Shown in pieces: positions 1 to 8,007 of a stretch of 17,265 nucleotides of DNA. Each line of letters starts with the position of its first letter. Within the stretch, counting starts at the first letter, position 1. The notes below the pieces were generated by a model. The model saw nothing but the letters and a program-made list of their open reading frames with translations, made no database searches and was not told the origin of the DNA. The stretch covers positions 1 to 17,265 of the forward strand of contig QHVD01000014.1 in assembly GCA_003222235.1 (NCBI GenBank), in the 5' to 3' direction. Origin of the DNA: Gemmatimonadota bacterium (GTDB taxonomy: Bacteria > Gemmatimonadota > Gemmatimonadetes > Gemmatimonadales > GWC2-71-9). Both the position numbers and the translations under genes were made by a program.

Positions 1-437
1 AGACGGTCGTGGCGCCTGATATCATCCCGACGAACATCCCCCCCGTGAATCTCCAGGAGCACTTTGACCCGAAGGACTATTCGGGCACCGGCGTCGAGGG
101 CGGCATCTCCACCGGGATCGTGCCGACAGGCAACGAAGTGTTCATGGAAGCGATCGTGGAAGAGAAGCCTTCGGTGCTTTCCGGTCCGCAGCCGCAGTAC
201 CCGGAATTGCTCCGGCAGGCCGGGATTCAGGGGCGGGTGATGGTGCAGGCGATCATCGACACGACGGGCAGGGCCGAGCCGGCCTCGCTCAAAATCATTG
301 CGAGCCCGAACCCGGGCTTCGACCAGTCGGCCAAGAATTACGTTCTGAAGGCGCTGTTCCGGCCGGCGCGCGTGCACGGCCGGGCCGTGCGCGTGCTCAT
401 CAATATCCCGATCGATTTCAAGATCACGGGCCGTTGA
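1..437 (+). CDS. tonB: TonB family energy transducer, C-terminal part (5' end outside window)
   Basis: TonB spans the periplasm and passes proton-motive energy from ExbB/ExbD to outer-membrane receptors. The reading frame is open from the first complete codon at base 3, so the N-terminal membrane anchor lies upstream of the window; the GTG at 9 is probably internal. About 60 residues of linker are followed by a typical TonB C-terminal domain: the segment PQYPELLRQAGIQGRVMVQ has the family's YP..LR..G..G.V.V pattern, then ID..G and an FRPAR..GRAVRV ending. The stop is TGA at 435-437. It lies 37 bases upstream of exbB on the same strand, which supports one operon. The domain call is firm; the receptor it serves is unknown. 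Confidence 0.88.
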   Translation, partial: TVVAPDIIPTNIPPVNLQEHFDPKDYSGTGVEGGISTGIVPTGNEVFMEAIVEEKPSVLSGPQPQYPELLRQAGIQGRVMVQAIIDTTGRAEPASLKIIASPNPGFDQSAKNYVLKALFRPARVHGRAVRVLINIPIDFKITGR

Positions 438-474
438 GGCCCCAACCCGCTGAAGCGCGGAGGAGTCGGCGCCC

Positions 475-1224
475 ATGCAACTCTCGCTCTACGATCTGTG
501 GCTGTCGATGGGCTTGTTCGCCAAAGGCATCGTCGTCGTCATGGCAATCATGTCGCTCTTCTCCTGGACTCAAGCCTTCCAGAAGTGGTGGCAGATCTGG
601 CGGTCCCAGCAGGAGACCAAGAAGTTCGCCCCCGAGTTCTCCCGCTTCCTCCAGGAAGAGCAGCTTGACGGCGCCATCAAGCTGGCGGAGAAGCAGAAGC
701 GGAGCCACGTCGCCCGGGTCGTCGGCGAGGCGCTGTCCGAGGTGAAGCCCCTGCTGCGCGATCGCGCCACGATCACCGCCGCGGACATCAACTCCGTGGA
801 ACGCGCGGTAGAGCGCGAGATGCTGATCGTGGCGGCCGAGTTGAAGCGCGGTCTCGGCGTCCTCGCCACGACCGGCGCCACGGCGCCGTTCGTGGGCCTG
901 CTCGGCACCGTGATGGGGATCGTGAATGCGTTCACCGGCATGGCGGCCTCGGGCGGCGGCGGCTCGCTCGCGTCGGTGTCGGCCGGCATCGCCGAAGCGC
1001 TCATCACGACGGCGTTCGGGCTCATGGTGGCGATCCCGGCGGTGTGGCTGTACAACTACTTCACGACGAAGATCGACTTCCTCTCCGTCGAGATGACCTA
1101 TACCTCGAAGGAGCTGATCGACTACCTGATCAAGAGCGTCGGGTCGGAGTTCGGCCGGTCGATCTTCACGAAGGAATTCCAGACGCAGAAGGCGTCACAG
1201 ACCAGTGGCCCTGTCAGCCACTAG
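475..1224 (+). CDS. exbB: ExbB/TolQ/MotA-type proton channel subunit
   Basis: This is the inner-membrane proton channel component that powers TonB together with ExbD. The product is 249 residues, normal for ExbB. Three membrane segments are visible: about residues 14-35, 127-153 (containing GLLGTVMGIV, the family hallmark) and 170-195 (EALITTAFGLMVAIPAVW). The large loop between the first and second segments is cytoplasmic and charged, as in ExbB. The ATG at 475 is preceded by GGAGG at 459-463, 11 bases upstream. The 3' end overlaps the following exbD by 20 bases, which suggests translational coupling. ExbB rather than TolQ is preferred because tonB genes flank the cluster. Confidence 0.93.
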   Translation: MQLSLYDLWLSMGLFAKGIVVVMAIMSLFSWTQAFQKWWQIWRSQQETKKFAPEFSRFLQEEQLDGAIKLAEKQKRSHVARVVGEALSEVKPLLRDRATITAADINSVERAVEREMLIVAAELKRGLGVLATTGATAPFVGLLGTVMGIVNAFTGMAASGGGGSLASVSAGIAEALITTAFGLMVAIPAVWLYNYFTTKIDFLSVEMTYTSKELIDYLIKSVGSEFGRSIFTKEFQTQKASQTSGPVSH

Positions 1225-1666
1225 CGCCAGCGCCAAGGCGGCCGTCAAGGCGGACATCAACGTCACGCCGCTGATCGACGTGATGCTGGTGCTGTTGATC
1301 ATTTTCATGATCGTCACGCCCATCATCGCCGCCGGCTTCCAGGCGCAGATCCCGCGCTCCGAGAACCCCGAGCTCCGCCCCGAAGGGCCCGATGAGGTCC
1401 GGCTCGGCATTGATAAGGATCGGAAGTTCTACCTCGATATGGGTGAAGGGCCCCGGCAGATCACCGACGATGCCCTCCCCGGCCGGCTCGAGGCCATCTA
1501 TGCCGCGCGGACCAAGGACAAGATCCTGTTCCTGAAGGCCGACCAGAACATCGACTTTGCCCGCGTGCAGCAGGCGATCGAGATCGCCCGGAAGTCGGGG
1601 GTCCGAGTGGTCGGCGCGATCACCGAGCAGAAGCAGGCGCTCACCAAGAAGAAGGAAGGGAGCTGA
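1205..1666 (+). CDS. exbD: ExbD/TolR biopolymer transport protein (first copy)
   Basis: ExbD sits in the inner membrane within the ExbB pentamer; its membrane aspartate carries protons and its periplasmic domain contacts TonB. The 153-residue product begins with a short cytoplasmic tail. One membrane helix follows at about residues 22-42, containing NVTPLIDVMLVLLIIFM with the essential Asp at residue 25, then a periplasmic domain ending in a Lys-rich tail. The GTG at 1205 overlaps the end of exbB and has no strong ribosome binding site, consistent with coupling to exbB translation. The next gene is a second ExbD only 3 bases downstream. Family assignment is secure; TolR is the alternative, but TonB genes flank the operon. 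Confidence 0.92.
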   Translation: MALSATSASAKAAVKADINVTPLIDVMLVLLIIFMIVTPIIAAGFQAQIPRSENPELRPEGPDEVRLGIDKDRKFYLDMGEGPRQITDDALPGRLEAIYAARTKDKILFLKADQNIDFARVQQAIEIARKSGVRVVGAITEQKQALTKKKEGS

Positions 1667-1669
1667 CCG

Positions 1670-2086
1670 ATGGCGATGGGGTCCACCGGCGGCGGCGAGG
1701 GGCTCAGCTCCGACATCAACGTCACGCCGCTGATCGATGTGCTGCTGGTGCTGCTGATCATCTTCATGATCACGCAGCCGATGTCGCGCAAGGCGTTCGA
1801 CGTGCAGGTGCCGCCCGAGCAGCGGAGCCAGCAGAAGCACCAGCAGTCGAGCCAAATCGTGCTCGAGCTGAAGCCGGACGGGTCGTACGCCATCAACGGC
1901 CAGCCGCTCGCCTCGAGCCAGCTGGCCGCCAGGTTCCACGAGATCTACGACCCGCGGCCAGCGAAGCTGCTGTTCATCAAGGCGGCGCCGAACCGGAAGT
2001 ACGGCGAGGTGATGGAGGCGATGGACATCGCTCATGGCGCCGGGGTGCAGGTCATCGGCTTCACGCCACCCGAACCGGGCAAGTAG
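1670..2086 (+). CDS. exbD: ExbD/TolR biopolymer transport protein (second copy)
   Basis: This second ExbD of 138 residues has the same architecture as the upstream copy: a short Gly-rich cytoplasmic tail, a helix with NVTPLIDVLLVLLIIFM and the conserved Asp at residue 23, then a periplasmic domain. The ATG at 1670 follows GGAAGGGAG at 1654-1662, a good ribosome binding site. Outside the helix the two copies differ strongly, so they are old paralogs rather than a fresh duplication. Tandem exbD pairs are known in TonB systems of several phyla, where the second copy is thought to have a specialised role. It is followed by 114 bases without a gene. Confidence 0.92.
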   Translation: MAMGSTGGGEGLSSDINVTPLIDVLLVLLIIFMITQPMSRKAFDVQVPPEQRSQQKHQQSSQIVLELKPDGSYAINGQPLASSQLAARFHEIYDPRPAKLLFIKAAPNRKYGEVMEAMDIAHGAGVQVIGFTPPEPGK

Positions 2087-2147
2087 GGGCGTAGCAAGGG
2101 CGCAGCAGGCTGAGCCCCAACGCGCGTTTTCTGGGGGCCGTCGGTGC

Positions 2148-2171
2148 GGGGGCGCGGCAATGCCGCGCCCC
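2148..2171. repeat. GC-rich palindrome between exbD and the second tonB-like gene
   Basis: GGGGCGCGGC at 2149-2158 pairs perfectly with GCCGCGCCCC at 2162-2171 across a three-base loop, giving a 10-bp stem. A weaker stem (GCCCC at 2114-2118 with GGGGC at 2134-2138, enclosing the palindrome AACGCGCGTT at 2119-2128) lies just upstream. No T-run follows, so it is not a classic intrinsic terminator. It looks like a dispersed extragenic palindrome. It argues against starting the next gene at the upstream GTG at 2144. Confidence 0.55.
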
Positions 2172-2200
2172 TCCGTGCGTTTGGCGGGGTACGTATCCCC

Positions 2201-2977
2201 GTGACTGGGAGCCCGCCATCCACGCGCCGCATCCTCCCCGGACTCCGTCTCCCCCTTGGGCGGCGGCGGATCGCTCCCGGGGCGGGCGTGTCGTTCCTCC
2301 TGCACGCGGCGCTCATCCTTTTCCTGGTGGTGCGCGGCCGCGAATTGCTTGACACCCGGGCGAGGACGCAGGGTTGGCCCGGGGGCGGGGCCGGGGGCGT
2401 GGGCGGACCCGGGCGGCGGGAGGTGAACTTCTTCGCTCTTCCAGCGAGCGGCGCTCCCGCTGCGGTCGAGCTCCCCGCACCTCCCCACGTGCCCGTGGCC
2501 GATCTCTCTCTGCTCCAGGCTGTGCGCCTGGACCTGCCACGCCTTGAGTTGCCTGCCGTCGCGCCGGCGCTGGGGACGGTCGCTGCGGCGACGGGCGCCG
2601 CCGCGACCGGGTCGGGCCTGGGGCCCGGAGGGGGGGCGGGGGTGGGTCCAGGGGCCGGACCGGGAGCGGGGTCCGCCCTGGGGCCTGGAACGGGAGACGC
2701 AGGTAGTTACATTTTCGTCGCCGCGCCGCGGATGGCGATTCTGCCTCCGCTGGCCAGTGTCCCCCGCTCCGTGGCCGGCCGCACGTACCGGGTGCGCTTC
2801 TGGGTCGGCGCCGAAGGGCGCGTGACGCGGATCGAAGTGGATCCGCCGATCCCGGACGCGGATTACGGCCGAGAGTTCCGGCAGCGTATGATGGCGTACC
2901 AGTTCTACCCGGCCCGCACGCGGGACGGGCGGAGCGTGGCAAGCGTCGTAACGGTCCCCGTCCGAATTGGAAACTAG
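2201..2977 (+). CDS. TonB-like protein with Gly-rich periplasmic linker
   Basis: This is a predicted inner-membrane-anchored TonB/TolA-like protein of 258 residues. A basic N-terminus is followed by one membrane segment at about residues 29-45 (GVSFLLHAALILFLVV). A long low-complexity linker rich in Gly, Ala and Pro follows; its middle is Gly-Pro-Ala repeats rather than the usual Pro-Glu/Pro-Lys of TonB. The last 75 residues resemble a TonB C-terminal domain: YRVRFWVGAEGRVTRIEV, then FRQRMMAYQFYPARTRDGR and a final VVTVPVRI strand. I chose GTG at 2201 because the in-frame GTG at 2144 lies in front of a palindrome and would add Arg/Pro-rich sequence. It probably works with the ExbB/ExbD proteins just upstream. 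Confidence 0.75.
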   Translation: MTGSPPSTRRILPGLRLPLGRRRIAPGAGVSFLLHAALILFLVVRGRELLDTRARTQGWPGGGAGGVGGPGRREVNFFALPASGAPAAVELPAPPHVPVADLSLLQAVRLDLPRLELPAVAPALGTVAAATGAAATGSGLGPGGGAGVGPGAGPGAGSALGPGTGDAGSYIFVAAPRMAILPPLASVPRSVAGRTYRVRFWVGAEGRVTRIEVDPPIPDADYGREFRQRMMAYQFYPARTRDGRSVASVVTVPVRIGN

Positions 2978-2994
2978 CCCGCCGGCGGCGGGCT
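2976..2994 (+). other. Stem-loop overlapping the tonB-like stop codon
   Basis: AGCCCGCC at 2976-2983 pairs with GGCGGGCT at 2987-2994 across a three-base loop. It starts inside the stop codon of the TonB-like gene and ends just before the AAGGAG ribosome binding site of the pyrophosphatase gene. No T-run follows. It may reduce read-through or protect the mRNA end; the function is not shown by the sequence. Confidence 0.35.
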
Positions 2995-3014
2995 CCAAGG
3001 AGCCAAAACTCGCT

Positions 3015-5140
3015 ATGCTGATTCCCCTCGTCCTGGGGTTGAGTGTGTTCGCCCTGGCCGTCGCCGTGGGCCTCGCGCGGTGGGTGCTTCGGCAGGACAA
3101 CGGTACCCCGCAGATGCGGACGGTGTCGGATGCGATTCAGGAGGGCGCCGCCGCATTCCTGCGGCGCCAATACCGGACGATCTTCGGCCTGAGCATCGTG
3201 CTCGCCGTGCTGATCTTCGTGCTGTACGCGTTCTTCCGGACGCCGCATCCGGGCGAGCCGTCGGCCACGACGATGGCGGCTTGGACCACGCTCTCCTTCG
3301 TCTTCGGCGCCGTGTGCTCTGGTGTCGCCGGGCTGATCGGCATGTTCGTCGCGGTGCGCGCCAACATCCGTACGGCGAGCGCCGCCCGCTCGAGCCTGAA
3401 CCGGGCGCTGCAGATCGCCCTGCGCGGCGGCGCGGTGAGCGGGTTGTTCGTCGTGGCGATGAGCCTGCTCGGCGTGGGCGGGCTGTACACGATCGTGCAC
3501 GCGCTCGACGTCGTGCCGGCCGAGCGGATTCCGCTGCTGATCGTGGGCTACGGGTTCGGGGCCTCGTTTGTCGCCCTGTTCGCCCAGCTCGGCGGCGGCA
3601 TTTACACCAAGGCGGCCGACGTGGGCGCGGACCTCGTGGGCAAGGTGGAGGCCGGGATTCCCGAGGATGACCCGCGCAACCCGGCCGTGATCGCGGACCT
3701 GGTGGGGGACAACGTGGGCGACTGCGCCGGCCGCGGCGCCGACCTGTTCGAGTCCACCGCCGCAGAGAACATCGGCGCCATGATCCTCGGCGCCGGCCTC
3801 GCCGCCGCGAACCCGACGGCGTTCGGCGGCGTGGCCATGCTGGGCGTGATCCTCTTCCCGCTCGTCGTGCGTGCCTTCGGGCTCGTCGCCTCGATCATCG
3901 GGATCTTGATCGTCAAAGCACGAGAGGACGAGGACCCGATGCACGCCCTGAACCGCGGCTACATGGCGACGGCGGTGCTCGCGGCCGTCGGCTTCACCGC
4001 GGGGACCTGGTGGCTCTTGAACCCCGTCGGCGCCCCGGATGCCTGGTGGCATTTCGCGCTGTGCGGCGTCATCGGCATTGCCACCTCCATCGCGTTCGTC
4101 TACATCACCCAGTACTACACCGAGTATCGCTACCGCCCCGTGAAATCGATTGCCGCCGCGTCCGTCACCGGCCCGGCGACGAACATCATCGCGGGGTTTG
4201 CCGTGGCGCTCGAGTGCACGGCGCTCCCGACGTTCGCGATCGGAACGGCGATCATCGCGTCCTACAAGATCGGCGTTTCCAGCGGGCTCGAGCACGCCGG
4301 GCTGTTCGGGACGGCGGTCGCCACCATGGGGATGCTCGGCACCGCCGCCTACATCCTCGCCATGGACACGTTCGGCCCGATCACCGACAACGCGGGCGGG
4401 GTGATCGAGATGTCGCACCAGCCCGAGGACATCCGGCGCCGCACCGACCGGCTCGACGCGGTCGGCAACACGACCAAAGCGCTGACCAAGGGATACGCCA
4501 TCGGCTCCGCCGATTCCTCCTGTTCTCGGCGTATCTGGACGAGATCCGCGCGCTGGGCTCGCCGCTCGCCGCCGTGGACATCTCGAAGCCGGAGGTGTTC
4601 GTGGGCGGCCTGCTCGGCGCGATGCTGGTGTTCTGGTTCTCGGCGCTCGCGATCGGGGCGGTCACCAGGGCCGCCGTGAGCGTGATCCAGGAAGTCCGCC
4701 GGCAGTTCCAGGCCGACCCGGGCATCCTCAAGGGGACCTCGAAGCCCGACTACGGCCGGGCGGTGGACATCGTGACGATCGGCGCGCTGAAGGAAATGGT
4801 CGCGCCGGGGCTGCTCGCCGTCGGCATGCCGATCGCCGTGGGGCTCGTCTTCAAGCTGTTCCACGTCGGCGGCGAGGCGGTGGCGGCATTCCTCATGGTC
4901 GGCACCATCGGCGGCATCCTCCTCGCCACGATGCTGAACAACGGCGGGGGCGCCTGGGACAACGCCAAAAAGTTCATCGAAACCGGCGAGTACGGCGGCA
5001 AGGGGAGCCCGGCCCACAAAGCGGGCGTGGTGGGCGACACCGTCGGTGATCCCTTCAAGGACACCGCGGGACCGTCGCTGCACGTCCTCATCAAACTCCT
5101 GAGCACGGTAACGCTGGTTCTGGCACCGCTCTTCGTATGA
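3015..5140 (+). pseudogene. hppA: Membrane-bound pyrophosphatase, frameshifted near 4512
   Basis: Membrane pyrophosphatases couple pyrophosphate hydrolysis to ion pumping across the cytoplasmic membrane through about 16 helices. The ATG at 3015 follows AAGGAG at 2998-3003. The first frame shows the substrate motif DVGADLVGKVE (from residue 202), GIPEDDPRNPAVIAD and VGDNVGD. GNTTKA at about residues 484-489 has Lys where K+-dependent enzymes have Ala, so a K+-independent, proton-pumping type is expected. After GYAIGSA the frame is lost. The rest continues in another frame from FLLFSAYLDE (4514 on) to the canonical end with GGAWDNAKK and GDTVGDPFKDTAGPS. Family members have about six residues between GSA and LFSAY; here only 8 bases remain, so about 10 bases are missing. 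Restoring them would give about 711 residues, a normal length. Real mutation or assembly error cannot be separated here. Confidence 0.85.
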
Positions 5141-5224
5141 GACATCAGACGTCAGACATCAGACGTCAGTATCGAGATCCGACGCGCTGACGTCTGATGT
5201 CTGATGTCTGACGTCTCACGTCTC
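5141..5224. repeat. Heptad-based inverted repeat
   Basis: The left arm (5141-5168) is four 7-bp units alternating GACATCA and GACGTCA. The right arm (5188-5222) is five units: TGACGTC, TGATGTC, TGATGTC, TGACGTC and TCACGTC. The 29-base arms 5141-5169 and 5187-5215 pair with two mismatches around a 17-base loop. The array begins directly after the pyrophosphatase stop codon and runs into the first codons of the permease gene. It could form a hairpin in RNA, but no T-run follows. Confidence 0.9.
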
Positions 5225-6733
5225 TTCGCCCGCAAGCCGATCGCAGAGCTGCTCGTCGAGGGTGAGAGCCCCTACGCCCTGAAGCGGGCGCTCGGGGCCG
5301 GCGACCTGGTCATGCTCGCCATCGGCGCCGTGATCGGCGCCGGGATCTTCGGCGCCATCGGCACCGCGGCGGCGGGGCAGTATGACGCGGCGGGCCATCT
5401 GGTCCGCAGCGGCGCGGGCCCGGCGCTGGTCCTGTCGTTCCTCCTCCTCGGCGTGGCCTGCGCCCTGGCCGGGCTGTGCTACGCCGAGCTCGCGGCGATG
5501 ATCCCGCAGGCGGGGAGCGCCTACGCCTACTGCTACGCCACCCTCGGCGAGCTGGTGGCGTGGGTCATCGGGTGGGACCTGATCCTCGAGTACGCGGTGG
5601 GGAACGTGGCCGTGGCGATCTCGTGGGGGGACTACTTCACCTCGCTCCTGCGGAGCTTCGACTTCCGGCTCCCCGCGTGGCTCACGACCGGCTACCGAAC
5701 CGCGCTGCTCTCGCCCGATCCCGCCGTCCACGGCCTGCTCCAGGACGCGCCTCACGTCGCCGGCATTCCGATGCTCGTCAACCTCCCCGCGTTCGTGATC
5801 GTCATGCTGATCACCTGGCTGCTCCTGCTCGGGGTGCGGGAGAGCGCCACGGTCAACAACATCATGGTGACGATCAAGCTGCTGGCGCTGGCGCTGTTCG
5901 TCGCGGCGGGGCTCACCCACATCGATCGGGCGAACTACCACCCCTTCGCGCCCAACGGCTTCCGCGGCATTCATCAGGGTGCCGCCATCGTCTTCTTCGC
6001 CTATATCGGCTTTGACGCCATTTCGACCGCCGCCGAGGAGACGAAAAACCCCCAGCGCAACCTGCCGATCGGCATCCTCGGCGGCCTCGCGATCTGCACG
6101 GTCATCTACATGATCGTCGGCACGGTGCTGACGGGGATGGTGCCGTACACGGAGCTCGTCGGTGTGGCCGATCCGCTCGCGAAAGCCCTGAACAGCGCCG
6201 GGTTCACGACGGTCGGCTGGATCGTGGCGCTCGGCGCGATCGTCTCCATGTCCGCGGTGCTGCTCGTGTTCCAGTACGGGCAGCCGCGGATCTTCTTCGC
6301 GATGGCGCGTGACGGGTTGCTGCCCCAATGGGCGGCCCGGGTGCACGCCAAGCACCGCGTGCCCCACATTACGACCCTGATCACCGGCCTCTTCGTCGCG
6401 CTGTGGTCGTTGATCGGCGATGCGGGCGAGACCTACGACCTCACCAACATCGGCACGCTGTTCGCGTTCGCGCTGGTCGCGGTCGGCGTGCTGGTGCTGC
6501 GGTACAAGGACCGCGACCGGCCGCGGCCGTTCCGCGTGCCGTTCGTGTGGGGCACCTCCCTCACCGCGGCGGCCCTGTGCGTGTTCGTCATGATCGGGCT
6601 CCCGCGCCAGGCATGGGAGCGCTTCGGAATCTGGCTCGCCATCGGCCTGTCACTGTACCTCGTGTATGGATACGGCCACAGCCGCCTGTCCGGTCTCTCC
6701 TCCCCCTCTGCGCCCCCGGGCGCGGGACGGTGA
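5204..6733 (+). CDS. APC-family amino acid permease (cationic amino acid transporter type)
   Basis: This is a predicted inner-membrane amino acid transporter of 509 residues, with 12-14 hydrophobic segments spread over the whole length. Family marks are the first helix with GAVIGAGIFG at residues 41-50 (the unwound substrate-binding stretch of APC proteins) and FDAISTAAEETKNPQRNLP from residue 270, typical of the CAT branch. The C-terminus carries RPFRVPFVW followed by two further helices. The only start that keeps the N-terminal KPIAELL segment is ATG 5204, which lies inside the upstream heptad repeat, so residues 1-6 (MSDVSR) are repeat-encoded. No Shine-Dalgarno sequence is visible. The stop overlaps the start of the next symporter as GTGA. 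The substrate cannot be told from sequence. Confidence 0.9.
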   Translation: MSDVSRLFARKPIAELLVEGESPYALKRALGAGDLVMLAIGAVIGAGIFGAIGTAAAGQYDAAGHLVRSGAGPALVLSFLLLGVACALAGLCYAELAAMIPQAGSAYAYCYATLGELVAWVIGWDLILEYAVGNVAVAISWGDYFTSLLRSFDFRLPAWLTTGYRTALLSPDPAVHGLLQDAPHVAGIPMLVNLPAFVIVMLITWLLLLGVRESATVNNIMVTIKLLALALFVAAGLTHIDRANYHPFAPNGFRGIHQGAAIVFFAYIGFDAISTAAEETKNPQRNLPIGILGGLAICTVIYMIVGTVLTGMVPYTELVGVADPLAKALNSAGFTTVGWIVALGAIVSMSAVLLVFQYGQPRIFFAMARDGLLPQWAARVHAKHRVPHITTLITGLFVALWSLIGDAGETYDLTNIGTLFAFALVAVGVLVLRYKDRDRPRPFRVPFVWGTSLTAAALCVFVMIGLPRQAWERFGIWLAIGLSLYLVYGYGHSRLSGLSSPSAPPGAGR

Positions 6734-8007
6734 AGCTCCACACCAAGATCGTCCTGGGTTTGGCGCTCGGCGCCGCGTGCGGCATCGCGGCCAACCAGCT
6801 CGCACCCGGAGCCGAGTGGGTGCGCTGGGCCGGCGACAATATCGCCAACCCCGTCGGCCAGATCTTTCTGCGGATGCTGCTCATGACGGTCATCCCGCTG
6901 GTGTTCACGTCGATCACGCTCGGGGTCGCGGGGATCGGCGACATCCGCAGAGTGGGGCGCGTCGGCGCGCGGACCCTGATCTACTTCTTGCTCTCCACGG
7001 CGCTGTCCGCCGCCATCGGCCTCGTGCTCGTCAACTGGTTCCGGCCGGGAGCGGGTCTTGCGCCCGAGGTTCGCGAGCAGCTGATGACGACCTACCGCGC
7101 CCAGGCGCAGGGCCTGCAAGCCGCCGGCACCACGCACTTCGGCATCAATACGTTCGTCAACATGGTGCCGCGGAACCCGATTCAGGCGGCTGCGGGCATG
7201 GACCTCCTGGGCGTCATCTTCTTCTCGCTCGTGTTCGGCGCGGCGCTCACGCTGATCCCGGAGGACAAAGCGCGCCCGCTCGTTCGCGTGCTCGACGCGA
7301 TAGGGGAGGCGATCGTCAGGATCATCGATCTCGCGATGAAGCTCGCCCCCTACGGCGTATTCGGGTTGATCTTCTTCACCACCTCCATATTCGGCTGGGG
7401 GATTCTCAACACCCTCTCCAAGTACGTGCTGGTCGTGTTGCTCGGGCTGCTCCTCCACGGGGCCGTGAGCCTGTCGCTGCTCGTGCGGGTGTTCGGCGGC
7501 CTCTCGCCACGCGCCTTCTGGAGCCGCATCGGTGCGAGCATCGTCACCGCGTTCTCGACCAGCTCGAGCAACGCGACGCTCCCGACCAACATCGCGGTGG
7601 CGGAGGAGGAGCTGAAGATCCCGCCCAAGATCGCGGGGTTTGTCCTGCCGCTCGGCTCCACCATGTGCATGAACGGCACGGCGCTCTACGAGGGGGTGAC
7701 CGTTCTCTTCCTCGCGCAGGTGTTCGGCGTGGCGCTCGGCCTCACCGCCCAGATCGTGGTGCTGATCCTGAGCGTGATCACGGCGGTGGGCGCAGCGGGC
7801 GTGCCGGGGGGCTCGCTGCCGCTCCTCATGGTCGTGCTCGCCACGGTCGGCGTGCCGGCGGAGGGGATCGCGATCATCCTTGGCGTGGACCGGATTCTCG
7901 ACATGTGCCGCACGACGATCAACGTGTGCGGGGACTTGACCGCCGCCGTGTACGTCGCGCGGGCGGAGGGGGAGTGGGATCCGCGTCCTCTAAACGAGAA
8001 GGCGTGA
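6730..8007 (+). CDS. Dicarboxylate/amino acid:cation symporter (DAACS/SDF family)
   Basis: This inner-membrane symporter of the GltP/DctA/GltPh fold imports acidic amino acids or C4-dicarboxylates with cations. The GTG at 6730 overlaps the permease stop by four bases, pointing to coupled translation, and gives 425 residues, normal for the family. Visible motifs are the serine-rich TSSSNATLPT (from residue 277) in hairpin 1 and the helix-8 motif DRILDMCRTTINVCGD (from residue 387). The latter holds the Arg (394) that binds acidic side chains and the Asn/Asp cation ligands. The helix-7 motif, usually NMDGT, reads CMNGT at 313-317. The last residues and the TGA stop fall in the downstream 13-bp repeat. 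Aspartate/glutamate or dicarboxylate is the likely substrate. Confidence 0.9.
   Translation: MKLHTKIVLGLALGAACGIAANQLAPGAEWVRWAGDNIANPVGQIFLRMLLMTVIPLVFTSITLGVAGIGDIRRVGRVGARTLIYFLLSTALSAAIGLVLVNWFRPGAGLAPEVREQLMTTYRAQAQGLQAAGTTHFGINTFVNMVPRNPIQAAAGMDLLGVIFFSLVFGAALTLIPEDKARPLVRVLDAIGEAIVRIIDLAMKLAPYGVFGLIFFTTSIFGWGILNTLSKYVLVVLLGLLLHGAVSLSLLVRVFGGLSPRAFWSRIGASIVTAFSTSSSNATLPTNIAVAEEELKIPPKIAGFVLPLGSTMCMNGTALYEGVTVLFLAQVFGVALGLTAQIVVLILSVITAVGAAGVPGGSLPLLMVVLATVGVPAEGIAIILGVDRILDMCRTTINVCGDLTAAVYVARAEGEWDPRPLNEKA

Noticed and set aside
2144..2200. Upstream GTG start for the second TonB-like gene
   Set aside because: The extension contains a strong palindrome and would encode Arg/Gly/Pro-rich sequence ahead of the membrane anchor; GTG 2201 is simpler.
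2967..3014. TTG start of the pyrophosphatase at 2967
   Set aside because: It overlaps the previous gene, whereas ATG 3015 has an AAGGAG site at good spacing and begins right at the first helix.
1214..3100. Long minus-strand open frame of 628 codons opposite the exbD/tonB genes
   Set aside because: It is antisense to well-supported genes, Arg/His/Gly-rich and without a recognisable domain; such frames are expected in high-GC DNA.
2313..4418. Minus-strand open frame of 701 codons opposite tonB-like and hppA
   Set aside because: It shows the composition of an antisense shadow, and the plus strand has clear conserved proteins.
4500..4530. Programmed ribosomal frameshift in the pyrophosphatase gene
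   Set aside because: There is no slippery heptamer, and the spacing between conserved segments is about 10 bases too short, which a frameshift would not repair.
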